Source: an uncultured Sutterella sp. (lineage in GTDB: Bacteria; Pseudomonadota; Gammaproteobacteria; Burkholderiales; Burkholderiaceae_F). From it: DNA of 61,354 bases. The DNA lies in the NCBI GenBank assembly GCA_902463725.1, contig CABQGK010000014.1, positions 1 through 61,354 of the forward strand, written 5' to 3'. Under the pieces are notes generated by a model, which was given only the letters and a program-made list of their open reading frames with translations, had not been told where the DNA came from and searched no databases. Shown here one piece after another: positions 1-9,440 of this stretch. Numbering within the stretch: the stretch's first letter is position 1; each line of letters opens with the position of its first letter. The position numbers and the translations under genes were made by a program.

Positions 1-632
1 AAACATATTTTAAATCATATTATTATAGATATACTCTACAGTGTACCCGTTCGGGTATGCATCATTAACCTCCTAAACGCTTCTCTCATCAATGGATGGT
101 TCACAAAGCCGAGGTTATGTTCCGGATCGAAATAATAAGAATAAATTTAAAATTTTTAGCAATATTTAGTATTATATAACTTCACTATCTTATGTTATTT
201 TTTGGTATTTATTTCATTTCAATAAAATTTGAACATTGTTTTATAACATAATCAATAGTGTTTACTAGTACTTATAGTACTATTGACTTTTAGGTATTAT
301 TTTGGATACCATTGTTGAAAATAGATTTTGTCGCTCTCTTGGAGTCCATGAGACTCAAAAAATCGCGAAAATTTAGTCGCACCTTTCCGTTGAGTGGAAA
401 ATCGTTTGTTCAGCTCCCCTATTCGCTCTCTAGCTAGGTTTAATTCTTGGCGATAAATGCTTGAAATTTCAGGAATTTTTCTTGATTGGTCGGGCTAAAG
501 TCTTTTGCTCAAAACGGTATCATGCACGGCTTGGGAGAGCTCAGAACTGGTAGGAAGGAAGGTGCGGTGTAGAGTGGACGGTTGAACCAACAGAGAGTGC
601 ACGGGATCTAAGGTGCCCGACTGCGTGCACCA
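1..632. other. AT-rich region without a recognisable intact gene
   Basis: This stretch is clearly richer in A+T than the neighbouring genes and holds no long open frame. On the minus strand a short open stretch near 60-140 reads FDPEHNLGFVNHPLMREAF and ends soon after a perfect AGGAGG. It could be the tail of a gene or a remnant, but I do not recognise it. A small hairpin (TACCCG/CGGGTA) lies near 43-58. The composition change suggests a transferred or decaying segment. Confidence 0.4.
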
Positions 633-668
633 ATAAAAAAACCAGCCTCACACGTAGCAAGACTGGTT
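633..668 (-). terminator. Rho-independent terminator after the DUF4332 gene
   Basis: Read on the minus strand, an 8-bp stem (AACCAGTC pairing with GGCTGGTT, one G-T pair) is followed at once by a run of seven T residues. It lies about 45 bases after the stop codon of the minus-strand gene at 714-1121. Confidence 0.75.
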
Positions 669-713
669 CGCCTCGGCAGTGGCCATCACCTGTATGGCCA
701 CACCCTACCGAGA

Positions 714-1121
714 TTAGTATTCAAGTACCGTCGGTAGCTCTTTGGCTTCAGCGACGAACTTCTGAATTTCCTTGAGTGCTGGAACACGGTTCACAAGGTT
801 GTACTTCTCGTTAGTTTCCTCAATCTTCTTGTGAAGATTTTCTGGAACGCGATGAGCAAGTTCCTTGACCGTGTCCACACCAGCGCGTTCGAGCAATTCA
901 GCAAACTGCGGCCCCACTCCGTGGATGCGGTAGAGATCGCAATGATTGGCCCACTTGAGAATTAGCTTGTCAGAAATGCCAGTCTGTGCAGCTAGAGCCT
1001 TGCGCTGGGCAGGCTTGGTGGTCGCAGCTAGATATTGGTCAGCTGTCTGAATACCAGCTTCGATGAGTTTTGCTGCGTAGGTTTCACCGACGCCTTCGAT
1101 AGCAATTACTTTATAGGTCAT
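714..1121 (-). CDS. DUF4332 domain-containing protein (helix-hairpin-helix)
   Basis: A protein of about 135 residues. The N-terminal half contains IEGVGETYAAKLIEAGI and the second half IHGVGPQFAELLERAGV. These are two helix-hairpin-helix units of the kind seen in DUF4332 proteins, and they often bind DNA without sequence specificity. I chose the ATG at 1121 because the domain starts directly after it (MTYKVIAIEGVG); the longer frame upstream adds an unlike, non-conserved segment. The gene stands alone, with a terminator downstream (633-668) and another minus-strand terminator upstream (1341-1374), so it is probably its own transcription unit. The cellular role is unknown, and DNA binding is inferred from the fold only. 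Confidence 0.8.
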   Translation of the reverse strand: MTYKVIAIEGVGETYAAKLIEAGIQTADQYLAATTKPAQRKALAAQTGISDKLILKWANHCDLYRIHGVGPQFAELLERAGVDTVKELAHRVPENLHKKIEETNEKYNLVNRVPALKEIQKFVAEAKELPTVLEY

Positions 1122-1340
1122 AGTCTTGTCACCATTGTGAGTTGGTAGAAGCCGCGTCGCAGGTCGCTCGGGGATGAGCACCAAACTTGGCGTCCTGATT
1201 CAGTTGGGGAAAGTACTGTCTCCTCACCAAACCTTGGAATCAGTATAACAGTCGCACCTTGCTTTTGCACGGGCGTTTTCTACGAAGAAACCCCGTTATC
1301 TCAGAGGGTTTTCCCTAATATAGGCGCTAATTTCACATGA

Positions 1341-1374
1341 TAAAAACGCCCCCTGTCGAATGACTGGGGGCGCA
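1341..1374 (-). terminator. Rho-independent terminator (minus strand)
   Basis: On the minus strand GCGCCCCCAGTC pairs with GACAGGGGGCG and is followed by TTTTTAT. No intact minus-strand gene lies directly upstream (to the right), so it may be left over from a lost gene or may end an unannotated transcript. Confidence 0.65.
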
Positions 1375-1813
1375 CTGTTGTAGCTCGCTACTGACTTGAT
1401 GTTTTGACGATTACTCTTTAGCTCTTTAGAGGGGGTACATACTTTTGTCGCTTGACACATTGAGATCTATTTCCGAAAAAAGCGCTCAATGAGCTCTTGA
1501 ATCCGATCGTAGCGAAAGGAGACGGCAGTATACTTTGATAGCAGTTGTGCCCCTGACATTAGCCGATTCCAGCATCATGCAGAAGATTGTCAGCATCCGC
1601 TATCAGTTTGTGCCTGAATTCGATGAGCGCTATGGCGGCACAGCCTCCATTGGGAAGCTCTGGTCGTAGCGCTCGGATGAAGAGATTGCGTCTGAGATCT
1701 TCTCAAAAACAAACGAGCTGAGTGCTATCGCCAATGATTCGAACGGACGGTTGAAGGTGTCACACTTGCAAAAACCTATATGTATGACACCACTGCTTTA
1801 TTTAGGAGTGAGT

Positions 1814-2038
1814 ATGACCGATTCCTCAGCGAACACGAAGCCCAAGCTGGTGTGGGAGCACAACAAGGAGACTTACTACAGACTTCTGGACAAGGGACTG
1901 GATCCTAACAGTCTGGTAATGCAGTCTCTGCGTCAGTCGTTCGAGTCGGCGGAACGCGAGCAACGTTTGGACAAGCTGGCGAAGGAAGAGCCGGAGCGCT
2001 ATCAGTTTCTGATGAGTGGCGTCAATATCAACGAGTAA
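1814..2038 (+). CDS. Small hypothetical protein, possibly the tail of a decayed gene
   Basis: A 74-residue, charged, helix-prone protein (MTDSSANTKPKLVWEHNK at the start, SGVNINE at the end). AGGAG at 1804-1808 lies 5 bases before the ATG, so the start looks usable. I do not recognise a family. The same frame is open upstream as far as an in-frame TAG at 1667-1669, and is open again before that from about 1529 (…SIMQKIVSIRYQFVPEFDERYGG…). The small gene may therefore be what remains of a longer gene cut by a nonsense codon. No partner gene is adjacent. Confidence 0.45.
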   Translation: MTDSSANTKPKLVWEHNKETYYRLLDKGLDPNSLVMQSLRQSFESAEREQRLDKLAKEEPERYQFLMSGVNINE

Positions 2039-2299
2039 TCACCGACAGCCTATAGCCTGTGTCGCAGTTCCTCTTCCTATCGATGAGGAGTCGAATAACC
2101 TAGGGGGCCGCTCGCAAAAAAGCGCAGACTTTTTCACTAAACAGAACGGAAATCTGCTGCTATCCCGTGCGGGAGTAGCAATTCTCGCAAGGCTCAGGTT
2201 CATTTTTGTTTATGACAAATCACTCAACTGAGTTGGCTGGATCGGGGGTTGTTTTGACGAAAAAGTTGGAAAAGAAGAGCGACTGAGCGCAGCACAACA

Positions 2300-2334
2300 C
2301 GGAAACGCCCTGCCGTCATGAAGATAGCAGGGCG
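2300..2334 (-). terminator. Probable terminator hairpin after lutC
   Basis: CGCCCTGC (2306-2313) and GCAGGGCG (2327-2334) form a perfect 8-bp stem. On the minus strand it is followed by a weak T tract (GTTTCC). It lies about 105 bases after the lutC stop codon and is the best end signal for the lactate operon. Confidence 0.5.
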
Positions 2335-2439
2335 CAGGAGGAAAGAAAAAGGGTCGTTGGGGAGCGGCGGCAGCCCGCCGGTTGACCATGATGAACCTGA
2401 GGAGAGCGACGGGCATCGCTCCCCCGACCCATAAAGACG

Positions 2440-3132
2440 TTAGTCTTCGATGATGATGTAGTTGGCGGTCACGGGGCCGTGCACGCCCACCACCTTGATC
2501 AACTCAATGTCAGCCGTCGAGGACGGACCGCCAATGATGTTGATGCAGCTCGGCATACGTTCGCCAGCCTGTGCACGTTGGTGCAGGATTTCAGCGAGCT
2601 GTGCCACGCGCGGCAGAATCGTCGAGCGGCGGATCACCACAATGCTGTTTTCCGGCAGCAGCGAGACGCTACGCGCACGATCCTTCGAGCTAAAGAGCAC
2701 GGCAAAGCCGCAGTCTGCGATGGCATAGTCGGCAAACACAACCCCCACCTTGGCGCGCTCGGCGGCGGCAATATTCGCCTCACCCTGCGCATAGTCCCAA
2801 ACGGTGACGTCACTAAATGCCTGCTTGAGCGCGTTCATGACGCCCGTTTCCTCGAGACGCACGTCATTGGTCATGACGATGCCGTCCCCATACTCACGCG
2901 CGACTTCGATCACCTTCGCAGGAAGGTTCTCGGGGAGCACGGCCACATTCTTCGAGAGCATCTGGTTAGCACGTTCGATGAAGAGACTTTCAAGACCGAC
3001 GGTGTCAAGGTCGGTAAAGTCCTTCGTGGCGTAGTCGTTCACGGGGGTGGGCATCGGCGCAGGTTCTGTGCGCAAGCTACGTCCCATCTTTTCGGTGAGC
3101 GTTTTCAAAAAGGATTCGCGGTTCTGAATCAT
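2440..3132 (-). CDS. lutC: L-lactate utilisation protein C (LUD domain)
   Basis: A 230-residue LutC/YkgG-type LUD-domain protein. In the Lut system it works with LutA and LutB in a cytoplasmic complex that oxidises L-lactate to pyruvate. Visible family features include the late segment NSIVVIRRSTILPRVAQLAEIL and the C-terminal NIIGGPSSTADIELIKVVGVHGP, typical of LUD proteins. GAGGAG about 9 bases before the ATG supports the start. The gene is the last of lctP-lutA-lutB-lutC, 24 bases after lutB. Regulation is probably shared with the operon from the long region upstream of lctP. No regulator gene is adjacent. Confidence 0.93.
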   Translation of the reverse strand: MIQNRESFLKTLTEKMGRSLRTEPAPMPTPVNDYATKDFTDLDTVGLESLFIERANQMLSKNVAVLPENLPAKVIEVAREYGDGIVMTNDVRLEETGVMNALKQAFSDVTVWDYAQGEANIAAAERAKVGVVFADYAIADCGFAVLFSSKDRARSVSLLPENSIVVIRRSTILPRVAQLAEILHQRAQAGERMPSCINIIGGPSSTADIELIKVVGVHGPVTANYIIIED

Positions 3133-3156
3133 GATGTATTTCTCCTCGTCTACTCT

Positions 3157-4665
3157 TTACTGGGCGTTTTCCTTGGCACGAACTTCGCGTTCATGCTCCT
3201 CGAACCAGGAGCGGAACGCCTGACCGTCGGAGACTGGGAGGTCACGAGCGGTGTACCACTTGCCGAGTTCACCCGGCGCAAACGGCACCTTACCGGACTT
3301 GCTCACCGCGCCCATCTTGGCGGCGGCCTTCATGCCCATGGCCCAGAGGCCAGGCTTGCCGTTGACCCAACCGAAGAGTTCGGTGGCGAGCTTCTCGCCC
3401 GAAGGACGAAGGTCTTGTTCGACTTCGCTCTTGCGGTGCTTGAGGATGAGTTTGGAGAGCGGAATTTCCACCGGGCAGACACTGTCGCAAGCCGTGCAGA
3501 GCGTGCAGACGTACGGCAGATCCTTGTACTGCTCGTAACCACCGAGCAGCGGAGTGATCACCGCGCCCAAGGGACCCGGATAGATCGAGCCGTAGCCGTG
3601 GCCGCCGATTTCGCGGTAGCACGGACACGTATTCATACAGGCACCGCAGCGGATGCAGCGGAGAATTTCCTTAAAGGCAGAGCCGAGAATATCCGAGCGA
3701 CCATTGTCGAGAATGACGAGGTGGAATTCTTCCGGACCGTCGACATTGTCGGCTTCACGCGGCCCAGTGAGCCACGTGTTGTAGCCCGTCAGACGAGCCC
3801 CCACGGCGCTACGAGCGAGCATCGTGATAAGCACATCGACTTCTTTGAAGGTCGGCGCAATACGTTCCATCCCCATCACTGCGATATGCGTCTTCGGGAG
3901 CGTGGTCGTCAAACGAGCGTTACCTTCGTTCGTGACCAAGCACACCGAGCCCGTTTCCGCCACGGCAAAGTTACAGCCCGACACACCCACTTCAGCGGTG
4001 AGGAAGTCGTTACGCATCTTGCGGCGGATGAACGCAGTCATTTCTTCCGGCGTATCCGGACCGTCGTAGCCCAACTTTTCGTGCAGGCTCTTACGGATGG
4101 CAACGCGATCCAAGTGAATCGCAGGCACCACCACGTGCGAGGGCTTATCGCCCGCGACCTGAAGGATGTACTCGCCCAAGTCGGTTTCAAAGACGTCGAT
4201 GCCAGCATCCATGAGCACATGATTCATGCCGATTTCTTCGGTGACCATGGACTTGGACTTCACCACTTTCTTAGCGTTCTTCTTCTTGCAGACCTCGAGA
4301 ATGTACTGCGAGGCTTCTTCCTTGGTCTTAGCGAAGAAGACGTGACCACCGTTGCTTTCCACCTTCTCGGAGAGTTGGAAGAGGAGCGCATCGAGGTTTT
4401 CGAGCACGTAGTCGCGGATCTGCGCGGCGCGATCACGCCAGCCATCGCTGTCGCCCAACTCCGCCATGATCTTGGCACGATTCGTGCCGATGATGTTCTG
4501 AGCTTTGGCCACGGCGCGACGCATGACCTCATCGTCGATCTGTTTGGCGGCACGATCGTGGAACGGCAACGGATTCGTCGAGAGGAACTTGTTCGGATCC
4601 GGCACCTTCACAACCAAGCGCTTTTCTTCCTGGGCCTTCTTAAACTGAACGCGAATATCTTGCAT
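3157..4665 (-). CDS. lutB: L-lactate utilisation iron-sulfur protein LutB
   Basis: A 502-residue LutB/YkgF family protein. The N-terminal part is a LUD domain (for example VSGCNFAVAETGSVCLVTNEGN). The C-terminal part carries two ferredoxin-type cluster motifs, CIRCGACMNTCPCYR and CTLCTACDSVCPVEIP, which bind two [4Fe-4S] clusters. It should pass electrons from lactate oxidation together with LutA and LutC. The length is usual for the family. It lies between lutA (21-base gap) and lutC (24-base gap) on the same strand, so the three are co-transcribed. Nothing is missing among the cluster cysteines. Confidence 0.95.
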   Translation of the reverse strand: MQDIRVQFKKAQEEKRLVVKVPDPNKFLSTNPLPFHDRAAKQIDDEVMRRAVAKAQNIIGTNRAKIMAELGDSDGWRDRAAQIRDYVLENLDALLFQLSEKVESNGGHVFFAKTKEEASQYILEVCKKKNAKKVVKSKSMVTEEIGMNHVLMDAGIDVFETDLGEYILQVAGDKPSHVVVPAIHLDRVAIRKSLHEKLGYDGPDTPEEMTAFIRRKMRNDFLTAEVGVSGCNFAVAETGSVCLVTNEGNARLTTTLPKTHIAVMGMERIAPTFKEVDVLITMLARSAVGARLTGYNTWLTGPREADNVDGPEEFHLVILDNGRSDILGSAFKEILRCIRCGACMNTCPCYREIGGHGYGSIYPGPLGAVITPLLGGYEQYKDLPYVCTLCTACDSVCPVEIPLSKLILKHRKSEVEQDLRPSGEKLATELFGWVNGKPGLWAMGMKAAAKMGAVSKSGKVPFAPGELGKWYTARDLPVSDGQAFRSWFEEHEREVRAKENAQ

Positions 4666-4686
4666 GATGATTTTCTCCCTAACTCG

Positions 4687-5409
4687 TTAGCGGCTCATGA
4701 GCACTTCAGCGATGTGCATCACCTTGACGGGGTGGCCTTCACGGGCCATACGACCGCCGATGTTGAGCAAGCAGCTCGAGTCGGCGCCAATCAGGTACTG
4801 CGGCGAGACGGTCATCATGTCGGCGACCTTTTCCTTGACGAGGGCGCCGGAGATTTCGCTCATCTTCGTGGCGAACGTACCACCGAAGCCGCAGCAGCGA
4901 TCCATGTGGGGGAATTCCACGAGCTCAAGGCCCTTGACGTGCTTCAAAAGCTCAAGCGGCTCTTTCGTCACACCGAGCTTGCGCGAGAGCGAGCAAGACG
5001 GGTGGTAGACCGCGCGACCTTCGAGGCGAGCACCGACATCGACGACGCCGAGCTCATTGACGATGAAACTCGTCAGATCGTGCACACGTTCGGCGAGCTT
5101 GATCGCGCGCTCGGCCCATTCTGGCTCGTTCACGAGGTGCAGCGCGTAGCTCATGATGGCGTACGTGCAGGAACCCGCAGGCGAGACGATCGGGTAGTCG
5201 TTTTCTTCAAAGGCACGGATGTTGTTCTTAATGCCGGCCATGGCTTCCTTGATGTAGCCAGAGTTGAGCGCGGGCTGGCCGCAGCAGGTTTGGTTGCGCG
5301 GATAGTGCACGCGGCAGCCAAGCTCTTCGAGCAGCAACACCGAGCAACGAGCGGCATTGGCCTTGACGGCATCGCCGATACAAGTTGAGAAGAAGTTAAC
5401 GTTCATCAT
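4687..5409 (-). CDS. lutA: L-lactate utilisation protein LutA (CCG-domain Fe-S oxidoreductase)
   Basis: A 240-residue protein with two cysteine-rich CCG domains, seen as NQTCCGQPALNSG near residue 60 and MDRCCGFGGTFATKM near residue 170. These bind iron-sulfur clusters in the LutA/GlpC/HdrB superfamily. With LutB and LutC it forms the non-flavin L-lactate dehydrogenase. The gene follows the lactate permease by 45 bases and precedes lutB by 21, giving transport and oxidation in one operon. Its length matches the LutA family and no key cysteine is lost. Confidence 0.94.
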   Translation of the reverse strand: MMNVNFFSTCIGDAVKANAARCSVLLLEELGCRVHYPRNQTCCGQPALNSGYIKEAMAGIKNNIRAFEENDYPIVSPAGSCTYAIMSYALHLVNEPEWAERAIKLAERVHDLTSFIVNELGVVDVGARLEGRAVYHPSCSLSRKLGVTKEPLELLKHVKGLELVEFPHMDRCCGFGGTFATKMSEISGALVKEKVADMMTVSPQYLIGADSSCLLNIGGRMAREGHPVKVMHIAEVLMSR

Positions 5410-5454
5410 GGTTTTATCTCCAGTTTGAATATTTGGGGGATCTTGTTTTCTTTG

Positions 5455-7014
5455 TTACACCGCGTAGAACGGGCTCATGAAACCCACCACCAACACGAGG
5501 ATGGCGAGGTAGAGCACAGCCCAGGGTGCAGTCCCCTTCATCAGCGTGCTGTCAGCGTTGGTGAGACCAGCGGAGGAGACAGCAATCGTGATACTTTGCG
5601 GCGCGAGCATCTTCGTGGCAGTAGCACCCGCAGCGTTCGCCGCAACAAGCCAGGTCGGATCGAGGCTCAGGTGGTTTGCAGCAATGGTCTGCAAGTTACC
5701 AAAGAGCACGTCAGCGTTCGTCACAGAGCCGGTCACAAAGGTACCCACCGCGCCAATCAACGGCGCCAAGAACGGATAGTACTTGCCCGAGGCATCAAAG
5801 AGCGGCTGCGCCACCACAGCGATCAAGCCCGTGAAGTCCATCACCGTGGCCATCGCAACGATCACCGAGATCGCAAGCGCGGAGTACTTGAGCTGGTTGA
5901 GCGTGGAGACCACGGTCGAGGCGATCATCTTCGGCGTGGCACGCTGAAAGAGCACCCCACCAATGAGCGTGGCGAACACAATGAGCATGCCCGGCGTGGA
6001 AATCCAGTTAAAGGTCGCCTTGAGCGTCTTGACACCCACGTCAAAGCTAAACGTAGTGGAAACCGTGTTGAGCGTCTTCACAACACCCGGGAAGAGCGGC
6101 GAGGCAATCAAGATAAAGAGGAACATCATCGCGTAGATACTCACCGCACGGAGCACCTCACCGCGCGTGGGCTGCGGCGCATTGGCCTCATCCTTGTGCT
6201 CGATCTTGTACTCAGCGGGCGTCGGGCTCTTGCGGCTCTTAAAGAGCACAATCATCGTCGCCAAGCTCACCAAGCTACCACCAAAGGCCGTGAGTTCAGG
6301 ACCCACGAACGCAGCGATAACGAGCTCGGGGATGAGCGTCATCACACCCGTGATCAAGGTGATGAAGAAGATACCCTTGAGCGCCTTGACGCTACCTTCC
6401 ATGATCACCACGATAAAGAACGGTAGGAGGATGTTGAGAATCGCGAGCTGCGAGACCACCATAAAGGAGACGCCGTTAAAGCCCACCGTCGGGATGTGCA
6501 GCATGTCACCCATGACCGTGAGCGGAATACCCACTGCGCCAAAGGCGGTTGCGGCCGTATCCGCCACGAGCGCAGCGATCGCGGCGCGAATCGGGTGGAA
6601 ACCGAGCGCCATCAGAATACCGAGCGGAATCGCCACCGCGGTCGAAAAACCCGCAGCCGCTTCCAAGAACGCGCCAAAGCCCCAAGCAATCAGCAGCAGA
6701 AGCAGACGACGGTCGTCAGTGACGCGCGAGAGCTGATCGCGGATGATGCCAATGGCACCGGTCTTTTGCATGAGGTTATAAGCGAAGATCGCGCCAAAAA
6801 TCACGATCGCGATCGGCCAAAGCCCCTTAAGCGCACCATAGATGACGCCGTTTGCCAATGCGGAGGCCGGGGTATCAAAAGCAAAGTAGGTAATGCCGAG
6901 CACCAACGCGAGCGTAATCAGCACGGCCTTATAGACCGGCATCTTCACGTTGATGATGAGTACTACCAGCACCACAAGCGGGAACAGGCCAAGAAAGAAG
7001 GGTAGATTAAACAT
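5455..7014 (-). CDS. lctP: L-lactate permease (LctP family)
   Basis: A 519-residue polytopic inner-membrane protein of the lactate permease family (LldP/GlcA type), which imports lactate with protons. Family-like stretches include AAAGFSTAVAIPLGILMALGFHP and the C-terminal GSVTNADVLFGNLQTIAA and ATATKMLAPQSITIA. More than ten hydrophobic segments are evident. GAGGAAATAAC lies just before the ATG. It is the first gene of the lutABC operon, so lactate is the likely substrate, although glycolate is also handled by some relatives. The 900 bases upstream probably hold its promoter and operators. Confidence 0.92.
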   Translation of the reverse strand: MFNLPFFLGLFPLVVLVVLIINVKMPVYKAVLITLALVLGITYFAFDTPASALANGVIYGALKGLWPIAIVIFGAIFAYNLMQKTGAIGIIRDQLSRVTDDRRLLLLLIAWGFGAFLEAAAGFSTAVAIPLGILMALGFHPIRAAIAALVADTAATAFGAVGIPLTVMGDMLHIPTVGFNGVSFMVVSQLAILNILLPFFIVVIMEGSVKALKGIFFITLITGVMTLIPELVIAAFVGPELTAFGGSLVSLATMIVLFKSRKSPTPAEYKIEHKDEANAPQPTRGEVLRAVSIYAMMFLFILIASPLFPGVVKTLNTVSTTFSFDVGVKTLKATFNWISTPGMLIVFATLIGGVLFQRATPKMIASTVVSTLNQLKYSALAISVIVAMATVMDFTGLIAVVAQPLFDASGKYYPFLAPLIGAVGTFVTGSVTNADVLFGNLQTIAANHLSLDPTWLVAANAAGATATKMLAPQSITIAVSSAGLTNADSTLMKGTAPWAVLYLAILVLVVGFMSPFYAV

Positions 7015-7919
7015 GTTATTTCCTCAGACGAACACGCACAGCGAGCGCTCCACTTTGAGCCCTCCGGTATGCGTGCCCGGGTTCTTTTCATTGGGTAAGC
7101 TGTGCCGCCGCCATAAGCCATGTCCCCCTGGGGGTGCCTACGTTCCCAGCAAGGTGGCGCAAGACGTGCACACGATTGAGGCCTCTGCCGCAGATGGCCC
7201 ACCGTTGTGTTTGTTTTCTCGGGTGTTAACCGCTTCGCTCACCGCCGCTCTCCCCTACGCGCCTTTAGCAACCGTCATCCTCTTCGCTAAATATGGTTGG
7301 GCGCTTGATGCTCACGCTCTGCGCTGAGCGTCAAACGCACCCTCGAGGGATATGGGGTGATCGTAGAAAAAGGCCATTCTTTGTGGCCTATTTATCGTTG
7401 TCAACTCCTTGATTTATATGGGGCACTTGTCCGTTGATGACATCGTGCTTCAATCGTTGAGCGCATTCTATCAACGGCTATTAGGGTTTCCCATTATTCC
7501 ATTGGTGTATAGGAGTAACCTTTTGACTAGTGCACATCAATAGTTTTTGTCAACTCCGTCGAGATGGATGGCACAAATGTGACACTAGGGCATACCCTAT
7601 TAGGGTAAACCCTGTACATAAAGTCATTGATATTTTTGGATTTTTCAGTTTCGCCGCACGACCAAGTGCTAGCCCTAGGGCGTAAAAACTTCCCCACCCT
7701 AAGGATTAGTAAGGATGGGGCAAGTCGTCCACCCAATAGGGCTAATGGTTAACCCTTGTGAATTTGTAAATATTTGTTTCAATTGTACTACCCCTAGCGC
7801 CCCCGACCGTCTCAGCGCGCTTAGCGTGCTAAGGATCCGCGAGTGCGCGAGAGTATGTGCAACCGCGAGAACTGCGCGATAATCAAAAGCGTTGACCACG
7901 CACCTTAGGAGAAACAATC
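7015..7919. other. Long intergenic region between the divergent lctP and 7920 genes
   Basis: This roughly 900-base region has no credible gene. The right half is AT-rich and rich in AGGG/CCCT motifs, including a tandem pair of dyads (7587-7613), a GCCCTAGGGC palindrome (7672-7681) and AGGG…TTAACCCT near 7737-7757. It must hold the promoters of the lactate operon (leftward) and of the gene at 7920 (rightward). I could not assign exact promoter elements. Confidence 0.5.
7587..7613. promoter_or_regulatory. Tandem AGGG-N4-CCCT dyads, candidate operator
   Basis: Two inverted repeats of the same form lie side by side: AGGG-CATA-CCCT at 7587-7598 and AGGG-TAAA-CCCT at 7602-7613. Their centres are 15 bases apart. 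They sit between the divergent lctP and 7920 genes. The regulator is unknown, and function is inference from symmetry and position. Confidence 0.4.
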
Positions 7920-9431
7920 ATGACGAAACCCGCCGCAAGTCCCGCCCTACGCAAAGAGCTCGAGAACCTTGTGAGGGAGCGGTTCGCGCCGAGCACCTCG
8001 CCCAAAAGTCTCGCGCGCCTCGCGCAACTCATTCCTCCTGGGGGCGAGCCGCACTATCAGGACGAGATGTTTCTCAAACTCGTGGTCACGGGCCTTGCTG
8101 CGCAGCAGCGCTTTCTGACGATCGCGCGCCTCAAGCCCACGATTCAGTCCGCTGCGCTCTTAGACGCAATCGCGCGAGCCGAGGCCATGCGTGAAAAATT
8201 CGGCCCGCTCGTCCTCCACCCCTTCATCGATCGACTCTGGCACACGGTGCTTGCGCTGCACCGTGCGACCAATATTGCGTCAAGCCCACACGCCCGTGAA
8301 ACGCACGTCGCGGCTGCGATGTCGCTTTACTTTTCTCGGGTACGTTACACGTTGAGCACACCGGCGGTGGGCTTGCCCACGCTCGCGCTTGACGCGCCAT
8401 CGGATCCCTACGAGCGCGTGCTCGTTGAGCAGCTCGTGCGCCTTGCGCCTGCACTACTCGGTCGTGCGCTCGAGGTAACGCTCACAACGCCCATGGAAAA
8501 CTTTTCGCGCAAAGCACCGCTCGCACATGTGCCTGCGCCGAGCAGAGAAGCACTCGAATCGATGGAGCTGATGGGCGTGCGCGTGGCGCGCCTCACGATT
8601 GCGCAGGGCACACGCCTCTGTGAAGCGGAGCTGAGCGCGCGCTATGCGGCGCTCGCCGCTGACATCAACGGCGACCTCACTCGCAGCGCTTTCGCTCGCG
8701 TGCTTGGGCGACTCGCTGATGATGAGCGCGATGGCCTGCTCATTCTTGACTTTAGCAACTACACCGCAGCGCTCATCCAAGAGCTTGCCATTACCCATCA
8801 ACTCATGCTCACGTTCAGTGTCTATGGGTTCTTTGAGTCGGTAGAGACCTATGATGGGGCTCGTATCGATCTACCCTGGGCGCAAGCCGATGAGCCCATG
8901 GCCTATGAGCGTGCGGAAACAACGCCCGAGGCAGAGGCGCTCCTTGACAAATGGACGGATGAGAACGAGCACCGTCGTGTTGTTGAAGCCATGGAAAGTA
9001 TTCCACCCGCGGCACGAAGCGCGGATGCGCGCACGTGGCTTGCGCGCGGGATACAGAATCTTGCGATTTTGGGTCCTGATGAAGGCGGGCTCAATAGTGA
9101 GGACGACGAGGATGATGAGGATGACTTTGGCTTCCTCGCTCAAGCGCTACTCCTTTTGATCTCTTACCGCGCCCTGGGCGGCGAAGATGCCGAGACGCGC
9201 ACACACTACGGCTGGATCTGGCGTCAGATCTACGCTCATCAATATCTAGAAGCGACCGAGTTTCTCGCGCTTCCTTACTTAGCGCGAGCCGTGGAGCTCA
9301 GATGCGACGATAGCGACATTGAGCTCGTCACAAAAGAGATTTTTGGTGATGTTGGACGCCGCATTCAGCGCTGCGTCGGAGAGCTCTATCCTGCTGAGAA
9401 GAGCACCGTCAACAAACAAACGGCGCACTAG
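7920..9431 (+). CDS. Hypothetical protein with a TPR-like C-terminal domain
   Basis: A 503-residue protein of unknown function. There is no signal peptide or membrane segment. The C-terminal third has a helical-repeat segment, VVEAMESIPPAARSADARTW followed by LARGIQNLAILG, then an acidic linker (SEDDEDDEDD, about residues 395-405) and further helices. The repeat resembles the start of the TPR-like protein encoded at 49214-50083 in this window (DELPDEEKDYRVMLTRALVR). TTAGGAG lies 8 bases before the ATG. The gene is convergent with the carbonic anhydrase gene and shares a long upstream region with the lactate operon. The N-terminal 300 residues match no family I recognise. Confidence 0.75.
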   Translation: MTKPAASPALRKELENLVRERFAPSTSPKSLARLAQLIPPGGEPHYQDEMFLKLVVTGLAAQQRFLTIARLKPTIQSAALLDAIARAEAMREKFGPLVLHPFIDRLWHTVLALHRATNIASSPHARETHVAAAMSLYFSRVRYTLSTPAVGLPTLALDAPSDPYERVLVEQLVRLAPALLGRALEVTLTTPMENFSRKAPLAHVPAPSREALESMELMGVRVARLTIAQGTRLCEAELSARYAALAADINGDLTRSAFARVLGRLADDERDGLLILDFSNYTAALIQELAITHQLMLTFSVYGFFESVETYDGARIDLPWAQADEPMAYERAETTPEAEALLDKWTDENEHRRVVEAMESIPPAARSADARTWLARGIQNLAILGPDEGGLNSEDDEDDEDDFGFLAQALLLLISYRALGGEDAETRTHYGWIWRQIYAHQYLEATEFLALPYLARAVELRCDDSDIELVTKEIFGDVGRRIQRCVGELYPAEKSTVNKQTAH

Positions 9432-9440
9432 CTCAACAAT

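Noticed and set aside
43..110. Minus-strand mini-frame MMHTRTGTL behind a perfect AGGAGG, as an attenuator leader peptide
   Set aside because: The downstream gene would lie outside the window and no regulatory codon run is present, so a leader role cannot be supported.
2479..5388. A 969-codon plus-strand open frame
   Set aside because: It lies antisense to lutC, lutB and lutA, which have clear families and ribosome sites. The reverse frame is open because of strong codon bias in G+C-rich genes.
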